In this document: positions 22,556-30,761 of the stretch, piece after piece
Position numbering within the stretch: the stretch's first letter is position 1
How the letters are laid out: each line of letters starts with the position of its first letter
DNA from: Candidatus Gastranaerophilales bacterium
GTDB lineage: Bacteria > Cyanobacteriota > Vampirovibrionia > Gastranaerophilales > Gastranaerophilaceae
Length of the DNA: 32,239 nucleotides
Direction: 5' to 3'
Assembly (NCBI GenBank): GCA_003150395.1
Contig: QAMI01000062.1
Span: 1 to 32,239 of the forward strand
The notes under the pieces: generated by a model
The model's database searches: none
What the model saw: the letters and a program-made list of their open reading frames with translations, nothing else
Told to the model about the DNA's origin: nothing
Made by a program: the position numbers and the translations under genes

Positions 22556-22702
22556 TTATTTTTTAATTTTCACGTTAATGATTTCAAGAAGGAAAGATTT
22601 ATGCATTTCAGGTTTCATGCCTGTAACCACAAAAGTTGACGCAAGTATTGCAACGACAAATACTAAAGCTGCTGTAATCAAAAAAGTTTTTTTATTCATC
22701 AT
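22556..22702 (-). CDS. 48-residue single-pass membrane protein
   Basis: A short frame between the two TonB/TolA-like genes: it starts MMNKKTFLITAALVFVVAIL, followed by ASTFVVTGMKPEMHKSF and a basic tail ending INVKIKK. One membrane helix (about 7-27), or an uncleaved signal anchor, with a short periplasmic tail. Its ATG overlaps the TGA of the upstream gene as ATGA, the classic sign of coupled translation, and its stop lies 19 bases before the next gene. The position and architecture argue for a real gene despite its size; homologues would settle it. The hydrophobic N terminus followed by M-x-K-P is similar in style to the TonB-like gene upstream (LHPAMHKPV), so it may be a small paralogue of its anchor part. 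Confidence 0.65.
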   Translation of the reverse strand: MMNKKTFLITAALVFVVAILASTFVVTGMKPEMHKSFLLEIINVKIKK

Positions 22703-23595
22703 GATCTAATCCTTTCGTAGTCTGAATAGTCAGACGGTTTTGAGTATACGGTATCATAATCCAGTATAAAGCCGCCTTTAAATCTTACATTTTTTCTCTG
22801 GGTATTCGGTGGGAAATCAAGTATGCTGTCACCTTGCAAACGTTTTAAAATACTTATCATATCTGCTTTTGCATCTGCCGCATACTGTCTGTTTGTACAT
22901 GTATATTTCAGATTAGAAATACGACCGTTTTCTGAAACATCAAAAGAAAATAATATCAAAGTTCCAACAGGTGCTTCTATTGCAGATTCGTCCATAATTC
23001 TGTTTTGAAGTTCGCTTCTCCAAACATTCCAAGCTATAATTTCTTCACGTGAGCCTTTAAATTTGCGATTTCCTACTTCGTCACTGTCTTTAAGCTTGAC
23101 ATTATCATTTTGATCGATTAAGCCAATGTCTAAATCAGAACGCGGGATATTTTCATCAAGGTTTAAGTTTTGTTCGGAATATTTTGCTTGTTGATCAGAA
23201 ATATTGATTTCTCTATCCTGATAAAGCATTTTACTGTCAGAAAACTCCATTTCTAAATCTTTTTGAAGCTCTGTTGAAGAATTTTCTGAAGTATCAAGAA
23301 CAGCCTCTTGAGTTCTTGTATCCTGCGTTAGGTCAAAAGACAAAGTTTTATCATCATCAGGTTTAATATGTATTGTTTTATCTTCTGCTTTTGCAACTGT
23401 TTTATTTGTTCGATAGAACTTGACTTTTAGCTCAAAATCAGAAACTTTTCGCGGTTTCGGGTTCATAAGCTGGTCTTTAATCTTAAAATTAGTATTTTCA
23501 AGCGTCACAGGCTTATGCATTGCCGGATGCAGGATTACAACCAGCACTGTAAAAAAGATATATAAAAATATAACAAATCCTTTTAACCGCTTCAT
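22699..23595 (-). CDS. TonB/TolA-like periplasm-spanning protein
   Basis: 298 residues. An N-terminal anchor (LKGFVIFLYIFFTVLVVIL, 4-22) is followed by a long, charged, probably extended periplasmic region (about 30-190) rich in Asp, Glu, Lys and Asn rather than the Pro-Lys repeats of Escherichia coli TonB. The last 100 residues are TonB-C-like: IIAWNVWRSELQNRIMDES, APVGTLILFSFDVSENGRISN, then AKADMISILKRLQ and LDFPPNTQRKNVRFKGGFIL. TonB/TolA proteins carry proton-motive energy from ExbBD/TolQR to outer-membrane partners; neither pair is in the window. It starts two bases after the FHA gene stop, without a strong ribosome binding site, and overlaps the small gene by four bases, so translation along the operon is probably coupled. 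Confidence 0.75.
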   Translation of the reverse strand: MKRLKGFVIFLYIFFTVLVVILHPAMHKPVTLENTNFKIKDQLMNPKPRKVSDFELKVKFYRTNKTVAKAEDKTIHIKPDDDKTLSFDLTQDTRTQEAVLDTSENSSTELQKDLEMEFSDSKMLYQDREINISDQQAKYSEQNLNLDENIPRSDLDIGLIDQNDNVKLKDSDEVGNRKFKGSREEIIAWNVWRSELQNRIMDESAIEAPVGTLILFSFDVSENGRISNLKYTCTNRQYAADAKADMISILKRLQGDSILDFPPNTQRKNVRFKGGFILDYDTVYSKPSDYSDYERIRS

Positions 23596-23597
23596 TT

Positions 23598-25208
23598 CTA
23601 GTCTTTATCAAGTTTTGCAATAACTTCATCACAAGCATATATCTCAAACATTGTATTTGAAAGCATGAATGTTTCAGCAATAAGAATTGCAGTCGGAACA
23701 AGAGCTGCAAGCAAACTTTTAACCAGCCCCATTAAATCTCCGCCTATTTCTGATGCAAAATATGAAACGTTCATAGTAAATTCAATGAAGATAATAGCAC
23801 ATCCGATATATAACAAACGAAGCTTTTCTGTTTCTAATTTCCGGGTTCCTTCCAGACCGAAAATGCTAACACCGTGCTGTCTGTAATCACTGTAGCCGTC
23901 TTGTTTAATAACTTGAGACCCCTGGATTTTCTTAACAGCCGTAAATGCTCCGACAAATGCAAAAAATGCAAAGATAATCATAAAAGATGCCAAAACAAGA
24001 AATACAGGAGAAAATCTTAAACCTGAAATTCTTATCCAGCCGGCCGCTTCCGGAAAGCACATTGCCAAAGTGTTTGAAACACCATAAGCCAAAAACGGTG
24101 CTGTCAAAATACCAAGAACAACTTCACCGGCGGATTTGATTTGAAGCCCGAAAATTCTGTCTTTAATATTCTGGATTTTTGTCTTTGAAAAGCTGTTAAT
24201 AAATCTTTCAATCCAAAGTCTGTAAGATTTCAAAACAGATTCAAAATCTTCGCGGTATTCGTACTTGTTAAGCGTCATTGCCCATTCTCCAGAGGTATGT
24301 TTGAAATAACCGCAGCCAAGCGCAAGTGCAGTCAAAATTCCTGAGAAGAACAATGAAACAAACACCGCAAACATAACAAAATCATTTAAATTCATATAAT
24401 AAATAAGGTTAATGATATAAACACCAAGCATGAAAATCATACCTAGAACAACAATAAAACCTTGAGAGAATTTTCCTATTCCTGAAACTGTTTTATTTTC
24501 AGCACTTTGCAAAAATAAGTAAACACCTTGTTTCAACAAAACGGCAGCTGCAAAAACAATGATTGCAAATATTACCCAAACTTTTATGTTGGTCGGCAGG
24601 TGAAGATAATTTGAAGATTCTTTGATAGAAAGCCCCATCAAATAGTTAGCCAAACCAAATGAACAGAGAATTGAGCAGAAAGCCATTGCTACATGCAAAA
24701 AGATATTAGTTCTTGTATTAGATGCAATTTTGTTCTTCAAATCGTTAATCTGAAATGCAACCTGTTTAATTATTGCAACACGCATTGCTTCAATATCAGC
24801 TTTTTGCTTATCCAGTTTTACCCGGGTTACAGCATTAGGGTCGTTGCCGTAAAGTGCTTTCATATCATCTTCTGTTAAATCTTCTCTGGCAATTGTTGTA
24901 ACTGTTTTCTTTACAGGAGCGTTTTCTAAAATTTTTATATTGATAAATTCATCGCTTCCGGCAAACATGATTTTGCAAATATTTCCAATCTCCACTTTCT
25001 TAATAGGCTTGCCCTTAAAGAGTACACGCTCATTATGAAAAGTGTTCATCAAAACGCATTTATTTTCATTCTGGTCGTATTGCAGCGTTATAAGAACATC
25101 AAAATCAAGTTCGAGCTTGAAATCACAATTAGGATTAGTTCCGATATTGATTACGTCTTTTTCATCAAATACTTTTTCCAGTTTTGAAGATGAAACAACA
25201 ATTGTCAT
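23598..25208 (-). CDS. FHA-like domain plus polytopic membrane protein
   Basis: 536 residues. Residues 1-95 are beta-rich with VINIGTNPNCDFKLELDFD, which fits the first strands and the G-x-N/R...S/C-D core of an FHA fold, though the phosphothreonine-binding Ser and His are not clear, so peptide binding is uncertain. A charged helical segment (115-165) leads to about eight membrane helices, for instance about 170-195, 208-230, 247-272, 276-300, 360-385, 395-425, 460-480 and 490-520. A long cytoplasmic loop with ETFESVLKSYRLW-type helices (305-355) divides the membrane part. I know no family with this layout. AAGGGG four bases before ATG supports the start. Second gene of the operon, 31 bases after the VWA gene. 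Confidence 0.72.
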   Translation of the reverse strand: MTIVVSSSKLEKVFDEKDVINIGTNPNCDFKLELDFDVLITLQYDQNENKCVLMNTFHNERVLFKGKPIKKVEIGNICKIMFAGSDEFINIKILENAPVKKTVTTIAREDLTEDDMKALYGNDPNAVTRVKLDKQKADIEAMRVAIIKQVAFQINDLKNKIASNTRTNIFLHVAMAFCSILCSFGLANYLMGLSIKESSNYLHLPTNIKVWVIFAIIVFAAAVLLKQGVYLFLQSAENKTVSGIGKFSQGFIVVLGMIFMLGVYIINLIYYMNLNDFVMFAVFVSLFFSGILTALALGCGYFKHTSGEWAMTLNKYEYREDFESVLKSYRLWIERFINSFSKTKIQNIKDRIFGLQIKSAGEVVLGILTAPFLAYGVSNTLAMCFPEAAGWIRISGLRFSPVFLVLASFMIIFAFFAFVGAFTAVKKIQGSQVIKQDGYSDYRQHGVSIFGLEGTRKLETEKLRLLYIGCAIIFIEFTMNVSYFASEIGGDLMGLVKSLLAALVPTAILIAETFMLSNTMFEIYACDEVIAKLDKD

Positions 25209-25239
25209 AAAATTCCCCTTATATTATTTAAAGTAATTA

Positions 25240-25911
25240 TTATCTGCCAAGCGCGTGGATAAAAAGTCTTACAGCCTTGTCTATATTTTGTTCCGGAGAA
25301 ACAATCAGTTTCTTCTCACCCAAAACTGGCGTAAGTTTTTCTTTTACCATATCAAGCTTTTCAGGATGAGCATACAAAAACATCATTGACAGCTCTGGCA
25401 TATACTGTTTTGATTTTTCAACATTTTTAGGAAGTAAATCCCAATTAATTTGTTTTTCAATAGCGCCTTCGTTTTCCAAATCGCCCAAAACCACAATGCC
25501 CGGAATATAGCCTTCCTTCTGCATTGCAAGCGCATGATTAAAACCTTTTTTCAAAGCAAGCCCATATGCAGTTCCATAATCTTTGCTGTCATATTTAGTG
25601 AAGGCATCAAGAGCTTTTGAAATACCCGAATTGTTGAACGGAGTTCCTTCATAAATCAAATATGCATCTTCACTGACCCGCAAGATTTTGATTTGATCTT
25701 CAGGGTCAAGAAGGTTACAAATTTGTCTGAGGGTTCTTTTTTGCCCATCCAAAGCCTTTTGATTTGAAGCTGAGGAGTCTACCAAAAAAATTACTGCAGC
25801 CGGTTTAAAATCATCGACTTTAACTCTGGATAAAGCTGACCAGAGAAGCTTACCAACAATAGAAATTGCAACTATTAATATTCCTAAAATTATTAATCTT
25901 TTATTATTCAT
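25240..25911 (-). CDS. membrane-anchored von Willebrand factor A domain protein
   Basis: 223 residues. A single N-terminal anchor (LIILGILIVAISIVGKLLW, 6-24) is followed by a VWA domain that fills the rest and would face the periplasm. The metal-ion-dependent adhesion site is complete: DSSAS at 45-49 after VIFLV, Thr114 in YGTAYGLAL, and Asp144 in VVLGDLENEG (where many have TDG). Such domains bind a carboxylate of a protein partner through a divalent metal, so this is probably the assembly or binding part of the complex encoded by the operon. A good promoter lies upstream, and it is the first gene of five. It resembles BatA/BatB-like VWA proteins in layout, but lacks their second C-terminal membrane helix. 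Confidence 0.83.
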   Translation of the reverse strand: MNNKRLIILGILIVAISIVGKLLWSALSRVKVDDFKPAAVIFLVDSSASNQKALDGQKRTLRQICNLLDPEDQIKILRVSEDAYLIYEGTPFNNSGISKALDAFTKYDSKDYGTAYGLALKKGFNHALAMQKEGYIPGIVVLGDLENEGAIEKQINWDLLPKNVEKSKQYMPELSMMFLYAHPEKLDMVKEKLTPVLGEKKLIVSPEQNIDKAVRLFIHALGR

Positions 25912-25942
25912 AATTCTCTCATTCTTATATACTTTTAATATA

Positions 25943-25971
25943 ATAGTATCACACAGCAGCCTTTAAATCAA
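25943..25971 (-). promoter_or_regulatory. promoter of the VWA-FHA-TonB operon
   Basis: TTGATT and TACTAT on the minus strand with a 17-base spacer. Start of transcription would be near 25936, about 25 bases before the VWA start codon. Confidence 0.5.
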
Positions 25972-26056
25972 TCTTTTAGAGGAAATTTACAAAATTCAAT
26001 TAATAATATAATGTGTTTTTATTTGTGGTAAAATTAAAATACTTAAGGAGAAGCTT

Positions 26057-26662
26057 ATGGAAAAATTTATAGAAATTGCGGCGGTTATTTTAGGGGCTTA
26101 TTTAATCGGCTCAATCCCGACAGGGTATATCATTGTAAAACTTGCAACCGGACAGGATATCAGAACAATCGGTTCCGGGTCTACAGGTGCCACAAACGTC
26201 AAAAGAGTTATGGGTAAAAAATGGTTTTTTATAACTCTTCTTCTGGATGCGTTTAAGGGGGCATTGCCGGTTGTACTGACAACATTGTTTGCAAAAAGCT
26301 TTACTGAAATCGGACTTTTACCGGTACTTGCCGCAGTGGCAGTAATTTTAGGACACAGCAAGTCTGTTTTCCTTAAATTCACAGGCGGGAAATCAGTTGC
26401 ATCAGGAGTCGGAACTATTTTAGCGCTTAACTGGATGGTCGGACTTTGCATTGCAGCAATCTGGGGGATTATAACTTATACCTCAAAATATGTATCTTTA
26501 GGTTCTATAATTGCATTGGCAATTTCACCGTTTCTGATGTGGGCTTTCAAAGCACCTTTAGCTTATATTGTTTATTGTGCAGTCGGCGCTTTGTACATTA
26601 TATATCTGCACCGCTCAAACATACAAAGACTCCTCAAAGGTGAAGAAAATAAGGTAAGGTAA
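26057..26662 (+). CDS. plsY: acyl-phosphate:glycerol-3-phosphate acyltransferase PlsY
   Basis: Inner-membrane enzyme that moves the acyl group of acyl-phosphate to sn-glycerol-3-phosphate, the first committed step of phospholipid synthesis together with PlsX. The 201 residues have the family's conserved loops: YLIGSIPTGYIIVKLATGQDIR, the phosphate-binding GSGSTGATNVKRVMGKK, LLDAFKGALPV, and the GHSKSVFLKFTGGKSVASGVGT loop with its catalytic residues. Seven membrane segments are expected. AAGGAGAAGCTT precedes ATG. The small membrane protein gene begins on the last base of its stop (TAATG), so both form one transcript. plsX is not in the window. Confidence 0.97.
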   Translation: MEKFIEIAAVILGAYLIGSIPTGYIIVKLATGQDIRTIGSGSTGATNVKRVMGKKWFFITLLLDAFKGALPVVLTTLFAKSFTEIGLLPVLAAVAVILGHSKSVFLKFTGGKSVASGVGTILALNWMVGLCIAAIWGIITYTSKYVSLGSIIALAISPFLMWAFKAPLAYIVYCAVGALYIIYLHRSNIQRLLKGEENKVR

Positions 26663-26868
26663 TGGATTTAACAACAGGATTAATAATTTTTGGAATTGTT
26701 CTTGCGATATCATTGATTGTACGCATTTTCTTTGCAATAACCAAAATTCTTGTAACGATTTTGATAATCGCAGCAATTGTTATCGGAATTTTCATCTGGC
26801 AGAAAGATAATATTAAAAATCTTCAGAACAAATTCGTTAGCGCCGCAGAAATCGTGGAAATTATTTAA
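26662..26868 (+). CDS. 68-residue membrane protein coupled to plsY
   Basis: Two hydrophobic helices (about 5-28, TGLIIFGIVLAISLIVRIFFAI, and 31-48, ILVTILIIAAIVIGIFIW) and an amphipathic, charged C terminus (QKDNIKNLQNKFVSAAEIV). No family known to me. Start ATG shares its A with the plsY stop codon (TAATG), so it is translated by re-initiation after plsY, and a role near PlsY or in lipid synthesis is a fair guess only. Its stop TAA abuts the TAA of the convergent 927-residue gene with no base between; no terminator is visible. Confidence 0.7.
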   Translation: MDLTTGLIIFGIVLAISLIVRIFFAITKILVTILIIAAIVIGIFIWQKDNIKNLQNKFVSAAEIVEII

Positions 26869-29652
26869 TTAACCTTTAATCATCTTAAAAGCACTACTGT
26901 TTGTAAAATTCGTTGCGGATGTTTTTTCTGAAGAGGCAGTCAGAGATGAGGTTGAAGACTGTTCCGGTGAATTCTGTTTTTTCACGCTGTATGACTGAAT
27001 TGAGCGTTTACCGGTCAATCGTTTCATAAATTCATAGTAATCTTTTTCAAAACCGGTTGCATTATTTTGTTTTTCTTCTAATGCAAGAAGTTCATCACGA
27101 GTATGCATTCCAATCGGAACTCCAATTGATTTTCTTGTTAAAAATTCACCGATTGTTGTGTTGGTCAAAGTAATCCAGCTCATTCCCATCAAAGAACCGT
27201 TGTATTGTTTTTGGAAGGTCTTGTTGAAAAGGTCAATCAAAAGTGTCTGATAGAACAATCTTGAACCTTCCTGAACAAATCTTTCTTTAAATTTAGTTTC
27301 AGCACCTTCTACATCATTACCGTTTGACTTAAGCATAACCATATTGTAGTTATCAGTCATCAAAAACCAGATTGTAGCGGCTGAAGCGGCTGTTTTTGCA
27401 AGGTTTGAAAGCTCAGCATTTGAAACGTTTGAACTTGAGTTTACGTTAAAAGCTTTGAGAGTATTGTCCATTACAAAGTCTTCAAATTTTTTACAAATTT
27501 TCTTTTTAGCATTCTCATCAGTTGCTTTTGAAAGAGCATCTCTGTATTTTTTAGCTTCTGCGGAAATTTTATCGAAACTTTTTGAAACAGCTTCCATATT
27601 AAGCGCGTCCATAGACTTTGCAGACTGAGGAGCTTTTTTGGCAAACATTTCAACTGCCAGATTTGCAATTTTATACGGGAACTTCACAACGCTCCACATG
27701 AAACTGAATGGTGTAATAAAGAAGTCTACAAGCGGTTTAACCTTTTTATCTCTTGCTCCGAAATTAACAAGTCCTTCAAGCGCGTCTTTGTAATCCTGGT
27801 ATAATTTACCATTTTTATCGCCTGTTTTTTCTAATGCAGTTTTAATTTTTGAAGAAACAGTTTCATCAGACAAAAATTCTTTGCCGAGTTTGTTTGCAGA
27901 AATTTTTGAAATTAAATCAGCATTACTTTCGCCTAAAGCTTTAAATTCTGATTTTATATTATTAAGTTCGGCAATCAACTTTTTGTCAGATTTTGCATCA
28001 AATGGCGAAGTATAACGATATTTATTAGCAAGTTCCTTGTGTCCTGTTTTATCAAGAACGTCGAGCAATGATTTGTAGCTTTTTTGAAGAACTTCCTTAT
28101 GAACATCTTTGTCAGAAGTATTCTTGATAAACTTTTCAATCACACCGATGTCCGAAGATTTGTCTAATTCTTTGACAACTTTTTCAACAACAAGTTCACG
28201 CGAACGGATTGCAACTGCTCTATATTGCTCACCACGGGTTTTATAACCTCGCTCGATTAGAGTTTCAGCTGCTTCATCAATCTGTTTTTGCGAAACTTTG
28301 TAGTCAGAAATCTCGGTCATCTCTTTGTATAACTTTTTGAAAGGCTTGAATACAGCTTCAAATGCAGCATCAACACGCGGGATTTTTCTTATGCCTTTTA
28401 TCGCAAATCCAGCAGCAATAACTGCAACGCTGGCCTTCAAAACTGTGTCAAATGAGAGAAGTGGTTTTTGAGTTTTATCCTGAGATGATTTTTCATTATT
28501 CGCATTTGCTTTAAAACTTGTCGGTGTTTCGGGTTTAATCTTGGCCTCAGGAGCGTTATTTTTTTCGTTAATTTTTCTCGCTTCTTCCGGAGTTAATCTT
28601 GTAATGTGCTTTCCGTTTTTCAAACGCGAATACATTTCTGTTGCAAGAACTGTCAAAGCTGTGTTTAACATAATTCCAGCTTTAGAATTGTTGATTAATT
28701 TTGAAAGCGCACCCATCGTAATAAGTGTTAAATATCCGCTCGTAAGAATTCTTGAAACTTCCTGCTTAAACCTTGTACGTTTTTCCTCTGTTGCAGCTTT
28801 CGGATCATCATCCATCATACGAGAAAGGTTGTAAGCATCATTTGCCAAAAATATTGCCGGCGGCAGACCTGATACAAGTCTGTTTAAAGCTCTTTCATGC
28901 TTTGTATCATAATTTCCTACCTTTGGGTCAAACGGCTTCATTGAACGCTGAAAAATCAGCCATTCCATATTTTTTTCAACTTCTGCTTCAACTCTGGCCT
29001 TGTCGGCTGTGGTAAGCTTATCAACATCAGTACCGAGTTTTTTCGCTTCTGTTTTCAAAGCATCTTTCAAAGAATTCTCTTTGAAATCCAAAAGCCCTTG
29101 AAGAGCATTAACTTCATAATCTATTTTTGAACGATGTCTGATATTTTTAAACATCGGTTTTTCAAGTGTTTTTTCAGACCATTTCTGGAACGGCTTAATT
29201 TTGCCCAAAAGTTCTACCGCACCGTTAAGCATATCACCCGGAAATCTTAAAAACGGATCAGCTGCACCCTGGGCAACAAGCGTCGGTATTGTTTTTTTAT
29301 AAGTTGTAAGCTCATCGCCTTCGATATTTATAACTTTACCGGTAAATTTTGAATCCGTAACAGCGTTATAAAGCTTTCTTACCATACCGTCAAGCGGTTT
29401 ATCCATTTCGTTCAGAAATTTATTAATATCATACTTGCCGGCTTCTTTATAAAGACTAAAAAAAGAGCCTTTAAAAGCTATCTCATTTGAAGACAATTTT
29501 AAAGGACTCTTATTTAAACCTGATTCCGAGGACATGTATTCAGAAGACGGTGATAAAGGAACCGAACCTGGTATCTGTGCCCGTTTTGGGGATACCTCAC
29601 CTATGTCTTTTCGCTTAGGTCGTATCGGTTGATTAAATTTTCCTACTAACAT
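26869..29652 (-). CDS. uncharacterised 927-residue protein with internal membrane helices
   Basis: I do not recognise it. The N terminus (1-60) is Ser/Pro-rich and ends with SSNEIAFKGSFF; an F-K-G stretch after a low-complexity start is something I associate with many Gastranaerophilales proteins (recollection only). A membrane-like region lies near 300-345 (ILTSGYLTLITMGALSKLINN and GIMLNTALTVLATEM) and another near 405-425 (VLKASVAVIAAGFAIKGI). About 430-640 is charged and helical. A hydrophobic pair follows near 665-685 (FFITPFSFMWSVVKFPYKI), and a last helix near 765 (AASAATIWFLMTDNYNMVML). The tail from about 890 is Ser/Thr-rich. AAGGAC four bases before ATG supports the start. The 281-residue gene upstream on the same strand may be co-transcribed. 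Confidence 0.75.
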   Translation of the reverse strand: MLVGKFNQPIRPKRKDIGEVSPKRAQIPGSVPLSPSSEYMSSESGLNKSPLKLSSNEIAFKGSFFSLYKEAGKYDINKFLNEMDKPLDGMVRKLYNAVTDSKFTGKVINIEGDELTTYKKTIPTLVAQGAADPFLRFPGDMLNGAVELLGKIKPFQKWSEKTLEKPMFKNIRHRSKIDYEVNALQGLLDFKENSLKDALKTEAKKLGTDVDKLTTADKARVEAEVEKNMEWLIFQRSMKPFDPKVGNYDTKHERALNRLVSGLPPAIFLANDAYNLSRMMDDDPKAATEEKRTRFKQEVSRILTSGYLTLITMGALSKLINNSKAGIMLNTALTVLATEMYSRLKNGKHITRLTPEEARKINEKNNAPEAKIKPETPTSFKANANNEKSSQDKTQKPLLSFDTVLKASVAVIAAGFAIKGIRKIPRVDAAFEAVFKPFKKLYKEMTEISDYKVSQKQIDEAAETLIERGYKTRGEQYRAVAIRSRELVVEKVVKELDKSSDIGVIEKFIKNTSDKDVHKEVLQKSYKSLLDVLDKTGHKELANKYRYTSPFDAKSDKKLIAELNNIKSEFKALGESNADLISKISANKLGKEFLSDETVSSKIKTALEKTGDKNGKLYQDYKDALEGLVNFGARDKKVKPLVDFFITPFSFMWSVVKFPYKIANLAVEMFAKKAPQSAKSMDALNMEAVSKSFDKISAEAKKYRDALSKATDENAKKKICKKFEDFVMDNTLKAFNVNSSSNVSNAELSNLAKTAASAATIWFLMTDNYNMVMLKSNGNDVEGAETKFKERFVQEGSRLFYQTLLIDLFNKTFQKQYNGSLMGMSWITLTNTTIGEFLTRKSIGVPIGMHTRDELLALEEKQNNATGFEKDYYEFMKRLTGKRSIQSYSVKKQNSPEQSSTSSLTASSEKTSATNFTNSSAFKMIKG

Positions 29653-29737
29653 TTTTGTCCTTCCCTTTAGGTATTTTTATCCGAATTTAAAATTTTGACA
29701 AGAGCATGTATATACAATGTTTACGATAATTTACAAA

Positions 29738-30583
29738 TCACTTCAAAAGCTGGCCGGAATCAGGCTTTGGCGAATTTACCATTGTCTTTTTAGCAGTTTT
29801 TGAGCAAAGCTTATTTATCAAGAAAATTATTCCGCCGAAAAGCGCACCGCCTGAAACGCCCCAAAGAGCAGCCGTTTTGCCCTGCATATTCTTAGCTGTT
29901 CTTTTGATAATATCGAACATTTCTTTCGAAACACTTGAAGAGTCATGTTTTAATTGATGTCTTATCTGGTCAAAAGAAGCGTCAATCATAGCCTTAGCCT
30001 CTTGACGAACGTTCGCGTTAATCCCGTTTGCAGAAAGCAACAATGCCGCACTTGATTTTAAAGACTCTTTAGCAGCACCAAACCTGTATCCGCTGCCAGC
30101 TTTCAAATACTCACTCATCACAGCTTTCAACTCGCCAAGATTGTCTGAATATTTAATCCCGTTATAAATATCAAGCATATAATCATTATCAATAATGTTT
30201 CTTTCAATGCCTGCTATTTCTGGATTTTTAAGCATTGCCACAACTTGCGCCATTAAAGACGATTTCATATCTTTAAAAGCAATATTTTGCGAAACTAAAG
30301 GCTTCAACTGGATCTCTACAAGTTCTTCATAAGACTTTGCTTTGTCAATTGTGTCAACAAACTTGTCAAATATTTTAATCTTCTGTGCCTGAACTTTATC
30401 AGTCTTTGCAATTATTTTATCTTCGACTTTTTTAACAAATTCATCAGACGGCATTCCGTTTTTCAGCCACGGTTTTGAATCGTATCCGGCGAGTGCAAAA
30501 CCCGTCCCGCCAATTACTGCCGAACCTGCCGCCGAAAGAAAAGTTTCGTTATTGAAGATATTTTTGTTATTACTAACTGCCAT
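29738..30583 (-). CDS. uncharacterised 281-residue protein with terminal membrane helices
   Basis: No known family. A hydrophobic stretch at about 14-30 (LSAAGSAVIGGTGFALAG) and one at about 240-260 (AALWGVSGGALFGGIIFLINKL), both rich in Gly and Ala, enclose a 200-residue helical, charged core (for example DFVDTIDKAKSYEELVEIQLK-like helices). The tail after the second helix is basic. It would be a hairpin with both ends in the membrane or inserted in a similar way, and Gly-rich segments may allow helix packing with the 927-residue partner. The start codon lacks a clear ribosome binding site. It is followed 85 bases later by the 927-residue gene on the same strand and diverges from ftsH. Confidence 0.7.
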   Translation of the reverse strand: MAVSNNKNIFNNETFLSAAGSAVIGGTGFALAGYDSKPWLKNGMPSDEFVKKVEDKIIAKTDKVQAQKIKIFDKFVDTIDKAKSYEELVEIQLKPLVSQNIAFKDMKSSLMAQVVAMLKNPEIAGIERNIIDNDYMLDIYNGIKYSDNLGELKAVMSEYLKAGSGYRFGAAKESLKSSAALLLSANGINANVRQEAKAMIDASFDQIRHQLKHDSSSVSKEMFDIIKRTAKNMQGKTAALWGVSGGALFGGIIFLINKLCSKTAKKTMVNSPKPDSGQLLK

Positions 30584-30694
30584 AAAAACAATTCACTTTA
30601 CACACTTATTTATAATAAAACATAAACAACTAAAAAATTGCCTTTTAATAAACTTTTTTATAAACCTATCTTTACAATATTGCAGACAATATAC

Positions 30695-30719
30695 TATTAT
30701 ACATTTTTGGTGTATAATA
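30695..30719. promoter_or_regulatory. palindromic -10 region between ftsH and the 281-residue gene
   Basis: TATTATAC at 30695-30702 and GTATAATA at 30712-30719 are perfect inverted arms. Each arm contains a consensus -10 (TATAAT at 30713-30718 on the plus strand for ftsH; the complement at 30701-30696 on the minus strand). Good -35 boxes are not evident. The palindrome could also be an operator. Confidence 0.4.
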
Positions 30720-30761
30720 AATTTGCTTAAAAATGTGTGTAAAATTTAGAGGGAGAATTTA

